Below are positions 8,636-18,200 of a stretch of 64,000 nt of DNA, piece by piece (the first letter of the stretch is position 1; each line of letters begins with the position of its first letter). A model generated the notes under the pieces. The model had not been told where the DNA came from. It did not search any database and was given only the letters and a program-made list of their open reading frames with translations. The position numbers were made by a program, and so were the translations under genes. Source of the stretch: Pseudomonas sp. ANT_J12 (GTDB lineage: Bacteria; Pseudomonadota; Gammaproteobacteria; Pseudomonadales; Pseudomonadaceae); NCBI RefSeq assembly GCF_008370045.1, contig NZ_VOBN01000001.1, positions 310,001-374,000 of the forward strand, written 5' to 3'.

Positions 8636-10762
8636 CTAAATCTCGAATTCGGATTGCAGCGCCGCTCGCACGCAGTACAAAACCCCTTCCGGCACACGAC
8701 CGGCGAACAATGCAGCAATCTCCGCCACCGGTGGCAACTCGCCCTCGCCGTCGAGGAACGCGTCCTGGATTTCGCCCATCAACTCTTCCGGCAGGTCCAA
8801 CGCCTGTTCCAGGGACAATTGCTGCTTGCCAATCGCTTCGGCAAGCAGGGTGTAGACGTTCTTTTCCGAGCATTGCAGCTGACCGGCAATCTGCAGCGGC
8901 GTCATGCCGGCCCGGGCCAGGGTGATCAGCTCGTGGCGCACGTCGGCCACCACTTTCGGCGCCTCGACCTGACCGCCGAGCACCTCGAGGAAGGCCTCGC
9001 CATAACGCTCGAGCTTGCGGGCGCCGACGCCGCTGACCGTGGCCATTTCCGCCAACGAAGTCGGCTGGCTGCGCAGCATTTCCAGCAAGGTCGAATCGGG
9101 AAAGATGACGTAAGGCGGCACGCCGTGTTCTTCGGCAAGCTTGCGTCGCAGGGCGCGCAAGGCTTCCCACTGTTCGCGCTCTTCGCCACGCACCAGTTGG
9201 CTCGCCTGGCTCTTGCTGCTTTTGGCGGTGGTTTGCGGCTTGAGGTCGCGGCGCAGCTCCAGGGTCACTTCGCCCTTGAGCAGCGGCCGGCAGGTGTCGC
9301 TCAGACGCAGGCCGCCGTAGCCTTCCAGATCGATGTCCGCCAGGCCACGGGCAACAAGCTGGCGGAACAGCGAGCGCCATTCGCTCTCGCCCATCGCCTT
9401 GCCGACGCCGTAGACCGACAGGTGCTGATGGCCGAAGCTGCGCACCTTTTCGTTGTCCTTGCCCAGCAAAACGTCCACCAAATGGCCGACGCCGTAGCGC
9501 TGGCCGGTGCGGTAGATCGCCGAAAGTGCCTGACGGGCCGGCTCGGTGGCGTCCCAGGTCTGCACGCCGTCGACGCAGTTGTCGCAGTGGCCACAGGGCT
9601 CGGGCATGTCTTCATCGAAGTAGGCCAACAGGGTCTGGCGACGGCAGCGGGTTTCTTCGCAGAGCGAGAGCATGGCGTCGAGCTTGTGCTGCTCCAGGCG
9701 CTTGTGGCGCTCGTCGCCTTCGGAGTTTTGCAGCATCTGCTTGAGCATCACCACGTCTTGCAGGCCGTAGGCCATCCAGGCATCCGCTGGCAGACCATCA
9801 CGGCCGCCACGACCGGTTTCCTGGTAATACGCCTCAAGGGATTTCGGCAAATCCAGATGCGCGACAAAGCGCACGTTGGGTTTGTCGATGCCCATGCCGA
9901 ACGCCACGGTGGCGACCATGATCAGGCCTTCCTCGTTGAGGAAGCGCTTCTGGTGATGGGATCGCGTCTCGTTGGGCAGACCGGCGTGGTACGGCAGCGC
10001 CGGGAAGCCTTGTTCACTGAGGAACACCGCTACTTCGTCGACTTTCTTGCGCGACAGGCAATAGACGATGCCTGCGTCACTGCGCCGTTCGGCGAGGAAC
10101 GCCAGCAATTGCTTGCGCGGCTGCTCCTTGGGGACGATGCGATAGAAAATGTTCGGCCGGTCGAAACTCGACAGGAAGCGCTCGGCATCCTGCAAATGCA
10201 GGCGATCGACGATTTCTTCCCGGGTGCGCTTGTCGGCGGTGGCGGTCAGGGCGATGCGCGGGACGTTGGGGAACAGCTCGGCCAACTGGCCCAGTTGCAG
10301 GTATTCGCGGCGGAAGTCGTGACCCCATTGGGATACGCAATGCGCCTCATCGATGGCGAACAGGGCGATTTCCAGGCTTTGCAGGAAGGCCAGCATCCGT
10401 GGCTGCACCAGACGTTCGGGCGCCAGGTAGAGCATTTTCACTTCGCCGCGCTTGATCCGGGCGGCCAGGTCGCGCTGTTGCTCGGCGCTCAGGGTCGAGT
10501 TCAATGCCGCGGCAGCAACGCCGAGCTCTTCAAGGGTCGCGACCTGGTCGTCCATTAACGCGATCAGCGGCGACACCACCACCGCCAGGCCTTCGCGCAG
10601 CAGCGCCGGAACCTGGAAGCACAAGGACTTGCCGCCACCGGTGGGCATCAGCACCAGGGCGTCGCCGCCATTGGCCACGCGCTCAATGATTGCACCCTGG
10701 CGGCCACGGAAACTGTCGTAGCCGAAGATGTCCTTGAGGACGCGTTGAGCCTGTTCGAGCAT
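8636..10762 (-). CDS. recQ: ATP-dependent DNA helicase RecQ
   Basis: A 708-residue superfamily 2 helicase that unwinds DNA 3'-5' in recombination and replication-fork repair. Walker A is at residues 40-46 (PTGGGKS), with DEAH-type motif II ([15 protein letters not shown]) and motif [12 protein letters not shown]. The RecQ-specific zinc site has four cysteines (CRRQTLL...CGHCDNC), followed by a winged helix and a C-terminal HRDC domain ([17 protein letters not shown]). The frame is open upstream to 10972, but ATG 10762 ([15 protein letters not shown]) aligns with the family start. It is close to the usual length of RecQ, with an extra C-terminal segment after the HRDC domain. Confidence 0.97.
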   Translation of the reverse strand: MLEQAQRVLKDIFGYDSFRGRQGAIIERVANGGDALVLMPTGGGKSLCFQVPALLREGLAVVVSPLIALMDDQVATLEELGVAAAALNSTLSAEQQRDLAARIKRGEVKMLYLAPERLVQPRMLAFLQSLEIALFAIDEAHCVSQWGHDFRREYLQLGQLAELFPNVPRIALTATADKRTREEIVDRLHLQDAERFLSSFDRPNIFYRIVPKEQPRKQLLAFLAERRSDAGIVYCLSRKKVDEVAVFLSEQGFPALPYHAGLPNETRSHHQKRFLNEEGLIMVATVAFGMGIDKPNVRFVAHLDLPKSLEAYYQETGRGGRDGLPADAWMAYGLQDVVMLKQMLQNSEGDERHKRLEQHKLDAMLSLCEETRCRRQTLLAYFDEDMPEPCGHCDNCVDGVQTWDATEPARQALSAIYRTGQRYGVGHLVDVLLGKDNEKVRSFGHQHLSVYGVGKAMGESEWRSLFRQLVARGLADIDLEGYGGLRLSDTCRPLLKGEVTLELRRDLKPQTTAKSSKSQASQLVRGEEREQWEALRALRRKLAEEHGVPPYVIFPDSTLLEMLRSQPTSLAEMATVSGVGARKLERYGEAFLEVLGGQVEAPKVVADVRHELITLARAGMTPLQIAGQLQCSEKNVYTLLAEAIGKQQLSLEQALDLPEELMGEIQDAFLDGEGELPPVAEIAALFAGRVPEGVLYCVRAALQSEFEI

Positions 10763-10973
10763 AAAAACTCCAAAAATCACCGAAACATCCCTGCAAGGCT
10801 GGTTCAGAACCACGCAGGCTGCACTGACAAATCGTAAGTGCGCATTGCATGACGCTTCACATCTCAGCCGCGACGCCAGCAGGGCATCACAAAACGCGCG
10901 AGTATACCCGACCCCTTCCCGGCAAAGGGTGCCGCTGATAAGACACATCAGGACAAACACTGATCCCCCCAAG

Positions 10974-11051
10974 GAGCTGCCGAAGGCTGCGATCTTTTGA
11001 TCTTGTCTTTAAAAAGCAAAATCAAAAGATCGCAGCCTTCGGCAGCGCCTA
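10974..11051. repeat. Long inverted repeat (AGCTGCCGAAGGCTGCGATC type)
   Basis: Arms of about 28 bp (GAGCTGCCGAAGGCTGCGAT continuing into CTTTTGAT, and its complement at 11021-11051) around a short AT-rich loop. The same family occurs at 25077-25153 and 47542-47635. It lies in the 396-bp gap between the divergent recQ and YecA-like genes. Apart from a weak TAGAAT -10-like box at 11118, I see nothing else in that gap. Confidence 0.85.
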
Positions 11052-11158
11052 CAGGGAAACGTGGTGTGTATGAGGGGCAAATATCCCGCGCGGCTGGCCT
11101 GAGGGCTCAAGAAGGCCTAGAATTCCCGCATCTGTTTAATTCCCCAAGGTAGCTTTTA

Positions 11159-11746
11159 ATGTCCTTCGCTGAGCAACTAACCCGCCTGCAAGTCTTCCTC
11201 GACGCCGACGAGCTGCATGACGAGGCGCTGGACTACGTGGCCGCCCACGGCTACCTCACGGCGCTGTCGATCTGTTCCGAAAACGTTCCAGACCGTGAAT
11301 GGATCGACGCCCTCTTCGCCGAAGAGCCGCATTACGCCGACGACACCGAGCGTGAAGCGATCGAATCCACCCTGCTGGCCCTCAAGGCTCACATCGCGCG
11401 CCAACTGGCGTCCGACGAAGAATTCGAGCTGCCATGCGACCTGGACCTGGGCGAAGAGCCGGATGATTCCGACCTGCGCGGCTGGTGCATCGGTTTCATG
11501 GAAGGCGTGTTCCTGCGCGAAGCGGCCTGGTTCGAAACCGCCGAAGACGAAGTCAGCGAAATGCTCCTGCCGATCATGGTCGGTTCCGGTCTGTTCGACG
11601 AACAGCCTGAGTTCGAAGACATCGCCAAGGACGCCAACCTGATGGACGACATGATCGTGCAGATCCCGGAAGCCCTGACCGCGCTGTACCTGCTGTGCCA
11701 GGCACCCGACGAAAAACCGGCGATCCTCAAGCCACGTCACCACTAA
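11159..11746 (+). CDS. YecA/YgfB-family (UPF0149) protein
   Basis: A 195-residue acidic, all-helical protein of the UPF0149 family. It has the family's WCIGFMEGVFLRE segment near residue 120 and lacks the C-terminal SEC-C zinc motif found in long YecA proteins. The function is not established; homologues have been linked to proline peptidase operons. No membrane segments are visible. It is followed after 10 bp by the DUF454 gene, so the two are probably co-transcribed. Confidence 0.75.
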   Translation: MSFAEQLTRLQVFLDADELHDEALDYVAAHGYLTALSICSENVPDREWIDALFAEEPHYADDTEREAIESTLLALKAHIARQLASDEEFELPCDLDLGEEPDDSDLRGWCIGFMEGVFLREAAWFETAEDEVSEMLLPIMVGSGLFDEQPEFEDIAKDANLMDDMIVQIPEALTALYLLCQAPDEKPAILKPRHH

Positions 11747-11756
11747 GGTCTTGCCT

Positions 11757-12152
11757 ATGGACAACCCCATAGGCCACCGCTCCCTGATGTTGCGCTACGT
11801 GCTGCTGGCCATCGGCTGGCTGAGCGTGGCGTTGGGGGTGATCGGGATTTTCCTGCCGGTATTGCCCACCACGCCGTTCCTGCTGCTGGCCGCCGCGTGC
11901 TTCGCTCGCAGTTCGCCGCGTTTTTACCAATGGCTGGTCGAGCATCCGCGGCTTGGGCCGTGGATTCGCGACTACCTGGACGGCAACGGTATCCCGCTCA
12001 AGGGCAAGGTCTACGCCATCGGCCTGATGTGGGTGAGCATTCTGTTCTCCTGCTACTTGGTGCCATTGCCGTGGGCGCGGGGGTTTATGTTGACCAGTGC
12101 GGTGTTGGTCACGGTTTACATCCTCAAGCAGAAAACCCTGCAAAAACCCTGA
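11757..12152 (+). CDS. DUF454 (YbaN-family) inner-membrane protein
   Basis: A 131-residue membrane protein. It has the family's opening helix followed by GVIGIFLPVLPTTPFLLLAAACF, then FYQWLVEHPRLGPWI, and two more hydrophobic segments at the C-terminus. Homologues such as E. coli YbaN have no known function. ATG 11757 is taken rather than an in-frame TTG at 11751 because it is the conventional start. It follows the YecA-like gene by 10 bp and is closed by a REPIN doublet. Confidence 0.8.
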   Translation: MDNPIGHRSLMLRYVLLAIGWLSVALGVIGIFLPVLPTTPFLLLAAACFARSSPRFYQWLVEHPRLGPWIRDYLDGNGIPLKGKVYAIGLMWVSILFSCYLVPLPWARGFMLTSAVLVTVYILKQKTLQKP

Positions 12153-12178
12153 TCCTGTCTCCGTGGTAAAGGGCTTTT

Positions 12179-12310
12179 GTGGCGAGGGGGCTTGCCCCCG
12201 TTGGGTTGCGAAGCGACCCCAAACCCTGCAACCCGGTTTCTTCTGACACACCATGCCGGCTGGTTTTACGACTGCTGCGCAGCCGAACGGGGGCAAGCCC
12301 CCTCGCCACA
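12179..12310. repeat. REPIN-type doublet (TGTGGCGAGGGGGCTTGCCC family)
   Basis: Left arm 12179-12220 and right arm 12271-12310 are inverted copies that each contain an inner hairpin (GGGGGCTTGCCCCC). The same family occurs at 28749-28882, 36356-36489 and 49100-49193. It separates the DUF454 gene from lapG. Confidence 0.9.
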
Positions 12311-12393
12311 GGGTTCACTGCAAGCCGACGATCAACCCTCCCCCAGCTAAAACACCACCTAAACTCCAGTCATCTGCACCCGAGCAGCCAGAC

Positions 12394-13098
12394 ATGTCTT
12401 GCAGTCGGCGTAGTCCAGGATGGCCAGCGCTCCGACTTCGGTTCGGCGGCGGGCTGCTGGCGTTTTTTTTGCTGGCCGGGCTGGGCCGAGTCTGCGCCGA
12501 CTGGGATTTCGGACTGATCCTGCAAACCGCCGAAAAACGCTACGGCTCCCTCGGCCCGGCTCAAGGGCGGATCAAGGCCTGGAACCAGATGCTGCAAGGT
12601 GAACGCAACCAGCCAGAGCGCGAACAACTGAACGCGGTCAATCGCTTCTTCAATCAGCAACTGAGTTTTCAAGACGACAGTCGCATCTGGCAGCAGATTG
12701 ATTACTGGGCCACGCCAGAAGAATCCCTGATCAAGGGCGCCGGCGACTGCGAGGACTACGCCCTGGCGAAATATTTCAGCCTGCGTCAGCTCGGGGTTCC
12801 CGGCGAAAAACTGCGCATCACCTACGTCAAGGCCCTGACCCAGAACCAGGCGCACATGGTGTTGACCTTCTACAGCAGCCCCACGGCGGATCCTTTGGTG
12901 CTGGACAACCTGATCGGCGAGATCCGCCCTGCCTCGCAGCGCAAAGACCTGCTGCCGGTGTATGCCTTCAACGCCGAAGGCCTGTACCTGCCGGGCGCCA
13001 ATGGCGGCAAGCGCAGCAGCGACTCGAAGAAGCTATCGCGCTGGCAAGACGTGTTGAAAAAAATGCAGGCCGAAGGGTTCGCCGTGGGCGACGGCTAG
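12394..13098 (+). CDS. lapG: Periplasmic adhesin protease LapG
   Basis: A 234-residue transglutaminase-like cysteine protease. A hydrophobic export segment (about 16-30) precedes the DUF920/BTLCP domain with catalytic Cys119 (GDCEDYA), His154 (QAHMVL) and Asp171 (LVLDN). In P. fluorescens LapG cuts the N-terminal TAAG site of LapA and releases the adhesin from the surface when c-di-GMP is low. Here the target site is present in the large adhesin next door. ATG 12394 is chosen because it starts just before the signal segment; the upstream open frame runs into the REPIN repeat. It sits 22 bp ahead of lapD, in the same transcript. Confidence 0.95.
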   Translation: MSCSRRSPGWPALRLRFGGGLLAFFLLAGLGRVCADWDFGLILQTAEKRYGSLGPAQGRIKAWNQMLQGERNQPEREQLNAVNRFFNQQLSFQDDSRIWQQIDYWATPEESLIKGAGDCEDYALAKYFSLRQLGVPGEKLRITYVKALTQNQAHMVLTFYSSPTADPLVLDNLIGEIRPASQRKDLLPVYAFNAEGLYLPGANGGKRSSDSKKLSRWQDVLKKMQAEGFAVGDG

Positions 13099-13120
13099 CC
13101 GCCAGAGCAAGGAGCGTTTT

Positions 13121-15061
13121 ATGTCACTGCGCAAACAATTGTTTCTCGCCATTTGCCTGTTTCTGCTGGTGGCGTTCAGCGGCAGTTTTTTTGTCGGCCT
13201 GGAAAGCTCGCGCGAGCAAATGCTCGGACAATTGCGCTCCCACGCCCAGGACGCCGCCACCGCGCTGGGGCTGTCGCTGACCACGCAGATCGACGACCCG
13301 GCGATGATCGAGTTGATGGTCAGCTCGATTTTCGACAGCGGCTATTTCAGCAGCATCCGCGTGGTCAACATCGCCGATGAACAGGTGCTGGTGGAACGTG
13401 ACGCTCCGGCGCGGATCGAGGGTGTACCCGACTGGTTCGTGCGCCTGGTGAACCTGCACGCGCAAGGGGGCGATGCGCTGATCATGCGCGGCTGGGAGCA
13501 AGTGGCGCGGGTCGAAGTGTTGAGCAATCCGCAGTTCGCACTGGCCAAGCTCTGGGACAGCACCCTCGGCAGTTTGGCCTGGCTGCTGCTGTGCGGCGTG
13601 GTCAGTGCGATGTTCGGCGGCTGGTTGCTGCGCCGGCAATTGCGCCCGCTGGACACGATGGTCAAACAGGCCGAAGCCATCAGCAAACGGGAATTTCTCA
13701 GCCTACCCAAACTGCCACGCACGCCGGAACTGAAACGGGTGGTGCTGGCGATGAATCAGATGGTCGAGAAGCTCAAGGCGCTGTTCGCCGAAGAGGCGGC
13801 GCGCAGTGAAAAGCTGCGGGCTGATTCCTATCAGGACAACCTCACGGGACTGGCCAACCGACGCTTGCTGGACGAGCAACTGGCCGATCACTTGCTGGTC
13901 AGCGAACAGAGCAGTGACGGCCACTTGCTGATGCTGCGGATCAACGACTTGGCGGGCCTCAACCAACGCCTGGGCGGCCAGCGCACTGATGCCTTGATCG
14001 GTGCCGTCGCCGAGTTGCTCAAACGCCTGACGCAAATCCCGGAGCGCCGGACCTGGCTGGCAGCGCGCAATCGCGGCGGCGAGTTCAGCCTGCTGACCCC
14101 GGGCCTGGACGACAAGGACGCCGCGCGCCTGTGCGCCGAAATCAGCGCCACCCTGGAAAACCTGCGCCTGACCGGTGCCAGCGACAGCATGCCGGTGGCG
14201 CACCTGGGCATCGTCGCCTACCAACCGGGCGAGCCGGCCGGCGAGGTGCTGCTGCGCCTCGATCAGGCCTTGACCCAGGCCCAGCAACATCCCGAACGGC
14301 CGTGGGCGCATCTGGATCATTCCAGCACCGCGCCGAACCAGTCCCAACACGACTGGCGCAACTGGATCGACGACGCCCTGACCCACGGCAAGCTGCAACT
14401 GTATTTCCAACCGGTGGTGCAATGCGCCGACACCAGCCAGGTGCTGCACCACAAAGTCCTCGCGCGCCTGCTCGACCCACAGGGCGAAGCGATTGCCGCC
14501 GGCCACTTCCTGCCATGGATCGAACGCCTCGGCTGGTCGGCCCGCTTCGACCTCGCCATGCTCGACGCCACCCTCGACTATCTCGCCGTCAATCGCTGGC
14601 CCCTGGCACTGAGCCTGTCCGGCACCACCCTGCGCGATCCGGCCTCGTTGCAACAGATCGTGCAGTCTCTCGACTCCCTGCCGGAACTCGCGCCGCTGCT
14701 GATCCTGGAAATCGACGAACGCCAACTCCCGCCCCCGGACGAATTGCAGCGCCTGAGCCACAGCTTGCTCAACACGGGGTATCGCATCGGGTTACAGCAT
14801 TTTGGCGGGAGTTTTAGCCAGATCGGCAACCTCACTCAGCTGGGATTGGCGTACCTGAAGATTGACGGGAGCTACATTCGGGGGATTGATGAGCACAGTG
14901 ATAAGCGGCTGTTCATTGAAGCGATATACAGGGCAACCAACAGCATTGATCTGCCGTTGATTGCGGAGAGGGTTGAAACGCAGGGAGAGTTGGCGGCGAT
15001 CAAGTCGCTGGGGCTGTTTGGTGTCATGGGGCGGCTGATCGGGCCGCCGGAGCCGATGTGA
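13121..15061 (+). CDS. lapD: Cyclic-di-GMP receptor LapD
   Basis: A 646-residue inner-membrane receptor. TM1 (about 6-25), a periplasmic LapD/MoxY N-terminal domain, TM2 (about 150-170), HAMP and signalling helix, a degenerate GGDEF domain (RGGEF near residue 318) and a degenerate EAL domain (KVLAR instead of EVLxR near 444) occur in order. Loss of both catalytic motifs is the hallmark of LapD: it binds c-di-GMP through the EAL domain, and its periplasmic domain then sequesters LapG. An AAGGAG site lies 7 bp before ATG. It is paired with lapG and lies next to the target adhesin and its secretion system. Confidence 0.96.
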   Translation: MSLRKQLFLAICLFLLVAFSGSFFVGLESSREQMLGQLRSHAQDAATALGLSLTTQIDDPAMIELMVSSIFDSGYFSSIRVVNIADEQVLVERDAPARIEGVPDWFVRLVNLHAQGGDALIMRGWEQVARVEVLSNPQFALAKLWDSTLGSLAWLLLCGVVSAMFGGWLLRRQLRPLDTMVKQAEAISKREFLSLPKLPRTPELKRVVLAMNQMVEKLKALFAEEAARSEKLRADSYQDNLTGLANRRLLDEQLADHLLVSEQSSDGHLLMLRINDLAGLNQRLGGQRTDALIGAVAELLKRLTQIPERRTWLAARNRGGEFSLLTPGLDDKDAARLCAEISATLENLRLTGASDSMPVAHLGIVAYQPGEPAGEVLLRLDQALTQAQQHPERPWAHLDHSSTAPNQSQHDWRNWIDDALTHGKLQLYFQPVVQCADTSQVLHHKVLARLLDPQGEAIAAGHFLPWIERLGWSARFDLAMLDATLDYLAVNRWPLALSLSGTTLRDPASLQQIVQSLDSLPELAPLLILEIDERQLPPPDELQRLSHSLLNTGYRIGLQHFGGSFSQIGNLTQLGLAYLKIDGSYIRGIDEHSDKRLFIEAIYRATNSIDLPLIAERVETQGELAAIKSLGLFGVMGRLIGPPEPM

Positions 15062-15076
15062 TGTCGTTAGCCTTTC

Positions 15077-15188
15077 TGATCGTTCCCACGCTCTGCGTGG
15101 GAATGCAGCCCGGGACGCTCCGCGTCCCATCAACAGCCGAACGCGGAGCGTCCGTTGAGGCATTCCTTTGCTGCGCGTGGGAACGATC
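15077..15188. repeat. Inverted repeat (GATCGTTCCCACGCTCTGCG family)
   Basis: Outer arms GATCGTTCCCACG / CGTGGGAACGATC enclose a second pair, GGACGCTCCGCGTCC / GCGGAGCGTCC. The same family is at 30396-30511. It lies just after the lapD stop codon. Confidence 0.85.
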
Positions 15189-15216
15189 CGCCATCCCCCT
15201 AGCAAGGGGATGGCGG
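15188..15216. terminator. Bidirectional hairpin between lapD and the adhesin gene
   Basis: A 12-bp stem, CCGCCATCCCCT / AGGGGATGGCGG, with a 5-nt loop, followed on the + strand by GTTT. It lies between the convergent ends of lapD and lapA. The stem is strong but the T-tract is short, so termination efficiency is uncertain. Confidence 0.6.
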
Positions 15217-15241
15217 GTTTCGTCGTTCCAGCCCTAGCGCA

Positions 15242-18200
15242 TCAAACCGTATCCACCTTCAACGAGTGATCGTTGAGCATCCCGGTGATGATGGTCGCCG
15301 TGTCGTGCCCGCCCGCAACCACGCCGCCCGCTCCCGGTGTGACGCCGTAGTGGCTGGCCAGGTTGACGCCGGCCAGGTCGATGGTTTGGTTCGGCGTGGC
15401 GCCGGCCATGGCGCTGACGTCGATGCTGGTGACGAGGGTGGCTCCGCTGCCGGTGACTTTGAAGTGCAGGTAGTCATCCAGCGACGCTGCGGTGCCGTTT
15501 TCGCCTTGCAGCAGTTGCGACAGGTCGAGTTTGTCGGTGCCGGGGGTGAAGTCGGTGACCACGTCGTGGCCGCTGTTGCCGGCCAGCCACTGGAAGGTGT
15601 CGGCTCCCGCGCCGCCGGTCAGGGTGTTGTTGCCCAGGCCGCCGATCAGGAAGTCATCGCCGCCGCCACCGTTGAGCACGTCGTTGCCCAGGCCGCCGTT
15701 GATCACGTTGCTGTTATTGTCTCCGGTCAGGGTGTCGTTGAAGTTGGAGCCGGTCAGGTTCTCGATCCCGGTGAGGGTGTCGGTGCCGGCGCCGAGGGTG
15801 TTTTGTGCGGTGAGCAGGCTCAGGTCGACGGTGACGCCGGCCGTGGCGTGGGCGTAGCTGGCGGTGTCCGTGCCGGTGCCGCCGTCGAGCAGGTCGTTGC
15901 CCGGTCCGCTGTACAACAAGTCATTGCCGGCGCCGCCGTGCAACTCGTTGTTGCCTGAGCCGGCGGTGAGCACGTCGTTGCCGTCGCCGGCGTTGAGGAC
16001 ATTGTTGCCAGTGCCCGCGACCAACACGTCATCGCCCGCCGTGCCGGTGAGGGTGTGGCCGTCCTGGTAGCTGATGGTCACGTTCGCCGTGTCGCTGCCG
16101 CCATGGTTGTCGTTGGCGGTGTAGGTGCCATGGTAGTCCGGGGTGACATCGTGGGCCCCGGCGTAGTTGACGGTCATGGTCAGTTGGTAGTTCTCGGCCG
16201 CTGTCGGGCTGCTGCCCGTGGTGTTGCTGATGTTGGTGACGTGGATCTGGTAGGTGCCATCGGAGGTCGCGGTGATGGTCCCGCCATCGGCGATGCTCAC
16301 GAACGCGCCGCCGTTGAGCGAGTACTCCATGGTCACGTGACCGGCCGCCAGGTTGTGGTCGAGGTTGAGGGTTTCGCCTTGTTTCAGTTTGACGGTGATG
16401 AGGTCTTCATCGTTGGCGTTAGCCGTGGTGACGGTGCCGAGGTAGCCGCTGATCACCAGCACGGCGGTCATCGCTGCCGTGTTGGCCGCAAACGCGTTAC
16501 GCACATCGGCCAGTGCCTGGTTGGCGGCGGTATTGCCGGTGCCGGCGAAGCTGATCGCGCCCGTGCCGGTGAAGTCCGCGCCCTTGGCGGCCCAACCGGT
16601 GTTGAACGTGGTCGGGGTGGCCGTCATCGGATCGCCATTGGCGTCGGTGTCGTTGGCCAGCAGCAGCTCGCCTGGCACTACGATGGTGCCCGACAGCACG
16701 TTGGTGATGATGTGGTCATCCGCTGCCACCGGTGGTGCGTTCGGAATGACTTTGACCGTCAGCGTGGAGCTGGCCAGGTCGCCGTCGTTGTCGCTGACGG
16801 TGAAGCCGATGTTTTCGGTGATCACCACCGCCGTGGTTTTTTGCGAGGTGTAGGTGTATTCACCGGTATCGAGGTTGATCACCAGGGTGCCGCTGTTGTT
16901 GGTGGCGATGCTGATGCTGTTATCGGCGGTGTTGAAGGTGCCGTGGTTGGTGCCGCCGCTGAAGGTCAGCGAACCCTGGTTGCTGTTGCCTTTCGGGTCG
17001 TAGGTGTAAGTGGTGCCGTCGACCACGATGGTTTTGATGAAGCCGCCATCGGCACCGAACGAGCCGCCTTCCAGCAACGTGCCGGTGACCGGCGCGCCTT
17101 GCACCGTGCCCGAGAGCACCGAGTTGAGCTGGTTGAGGTCGGTCACCACTACCGCGTTGGTGTCGGTGTGGGTGCTGCCGTCATAGGCCAGCGGGTTGAG
17201 GTTGGCATTGCTGACGCCGCTGCCGAGGCCGATCGCATAGTTCTTGATGCCGTTGGCGTCGAGAAAAGCCTTCCAGGCGACCTCATCCGCCGTACCGGTT
17301 TCCTGGCCGGAGGTGGGCTTGCCGTCGGAGAAGAAGTACCCGACGTTCTGCGCCCCGGTCAGTTGCCCCGGTGTGCCAAACGCCAGTTTCGCCGCCGCGA
17401 CTGCTGCGTCGTAGTTGGTGCCACCGCCGGCGGTGAGCGAGGCGATGATCGACTTGGCGGTCGCCACATCGACCCAGACTGTGGTCTTGTCGGTGGCACT
17501 GCTGCTGAAGGTGACGATCTGCACTCGCACGTCGCCGAGGTCATCGTACTTATCGAGCAAGGCGCTGATAGCCTGCTTCGCCAAGGCTATCCGCGACAGG
17601 CCGGGCACGCCGGAAGCATCCGCCATACTGCCGGAGACATCGATCACCAACAGCAGGTTGGAATCGATTTCCACTGCGGTGACCGAACGGTCCGACGCCA
17701 CGGCTTTGGGCACGTCATCGACGATGTTGACCACGATGGTGCTGGTGGTGCTGTTGCCCAGGGCATCGGTGGCTTTGTAGGTGAAACTTTCGCTCAGGGT
17801 GTTCGCCCCGTCGTTAGCGTTCGGCGAGGTTTTTGGCGCCGAGGTCAGGGTGTAGGTGTAGCTGCCGTCCGGGTTGATCAGGATTTGCCCGTAGGTTCCG
17901 GTGGCGCTGCCGACCACGCTGTAAGTCAATGGACCGGTGCCGCCGGTGACCGAACCGACCAGCGTGCCGGTAGCGGTTTCGCCGGTGTTGGTCGGGTCGC
18001 TGCCGGTGACCGTGCCGGGGGCCAGGTCGAGGCCATCCTTGCTCAGGTCGAGGGCTTTTTCGAAGACCGTCACGTCCTGATCGACCACCGCTTTGAGGCC
18101 GCTGTCGTTGACGTTGATGGTGATGGTGGTGGTGCTTTCGTCACCGTCGGAATCGCGCACGGTGTAGACGAACGTATCGGTCGCCCCCGCCACGCCGACC

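Noticed and set aside
12253..12393. N-terminal extension of lapG
   Set aside because: The first codons come from the REPIN right arm; the signal segment starts after ATG 12394.
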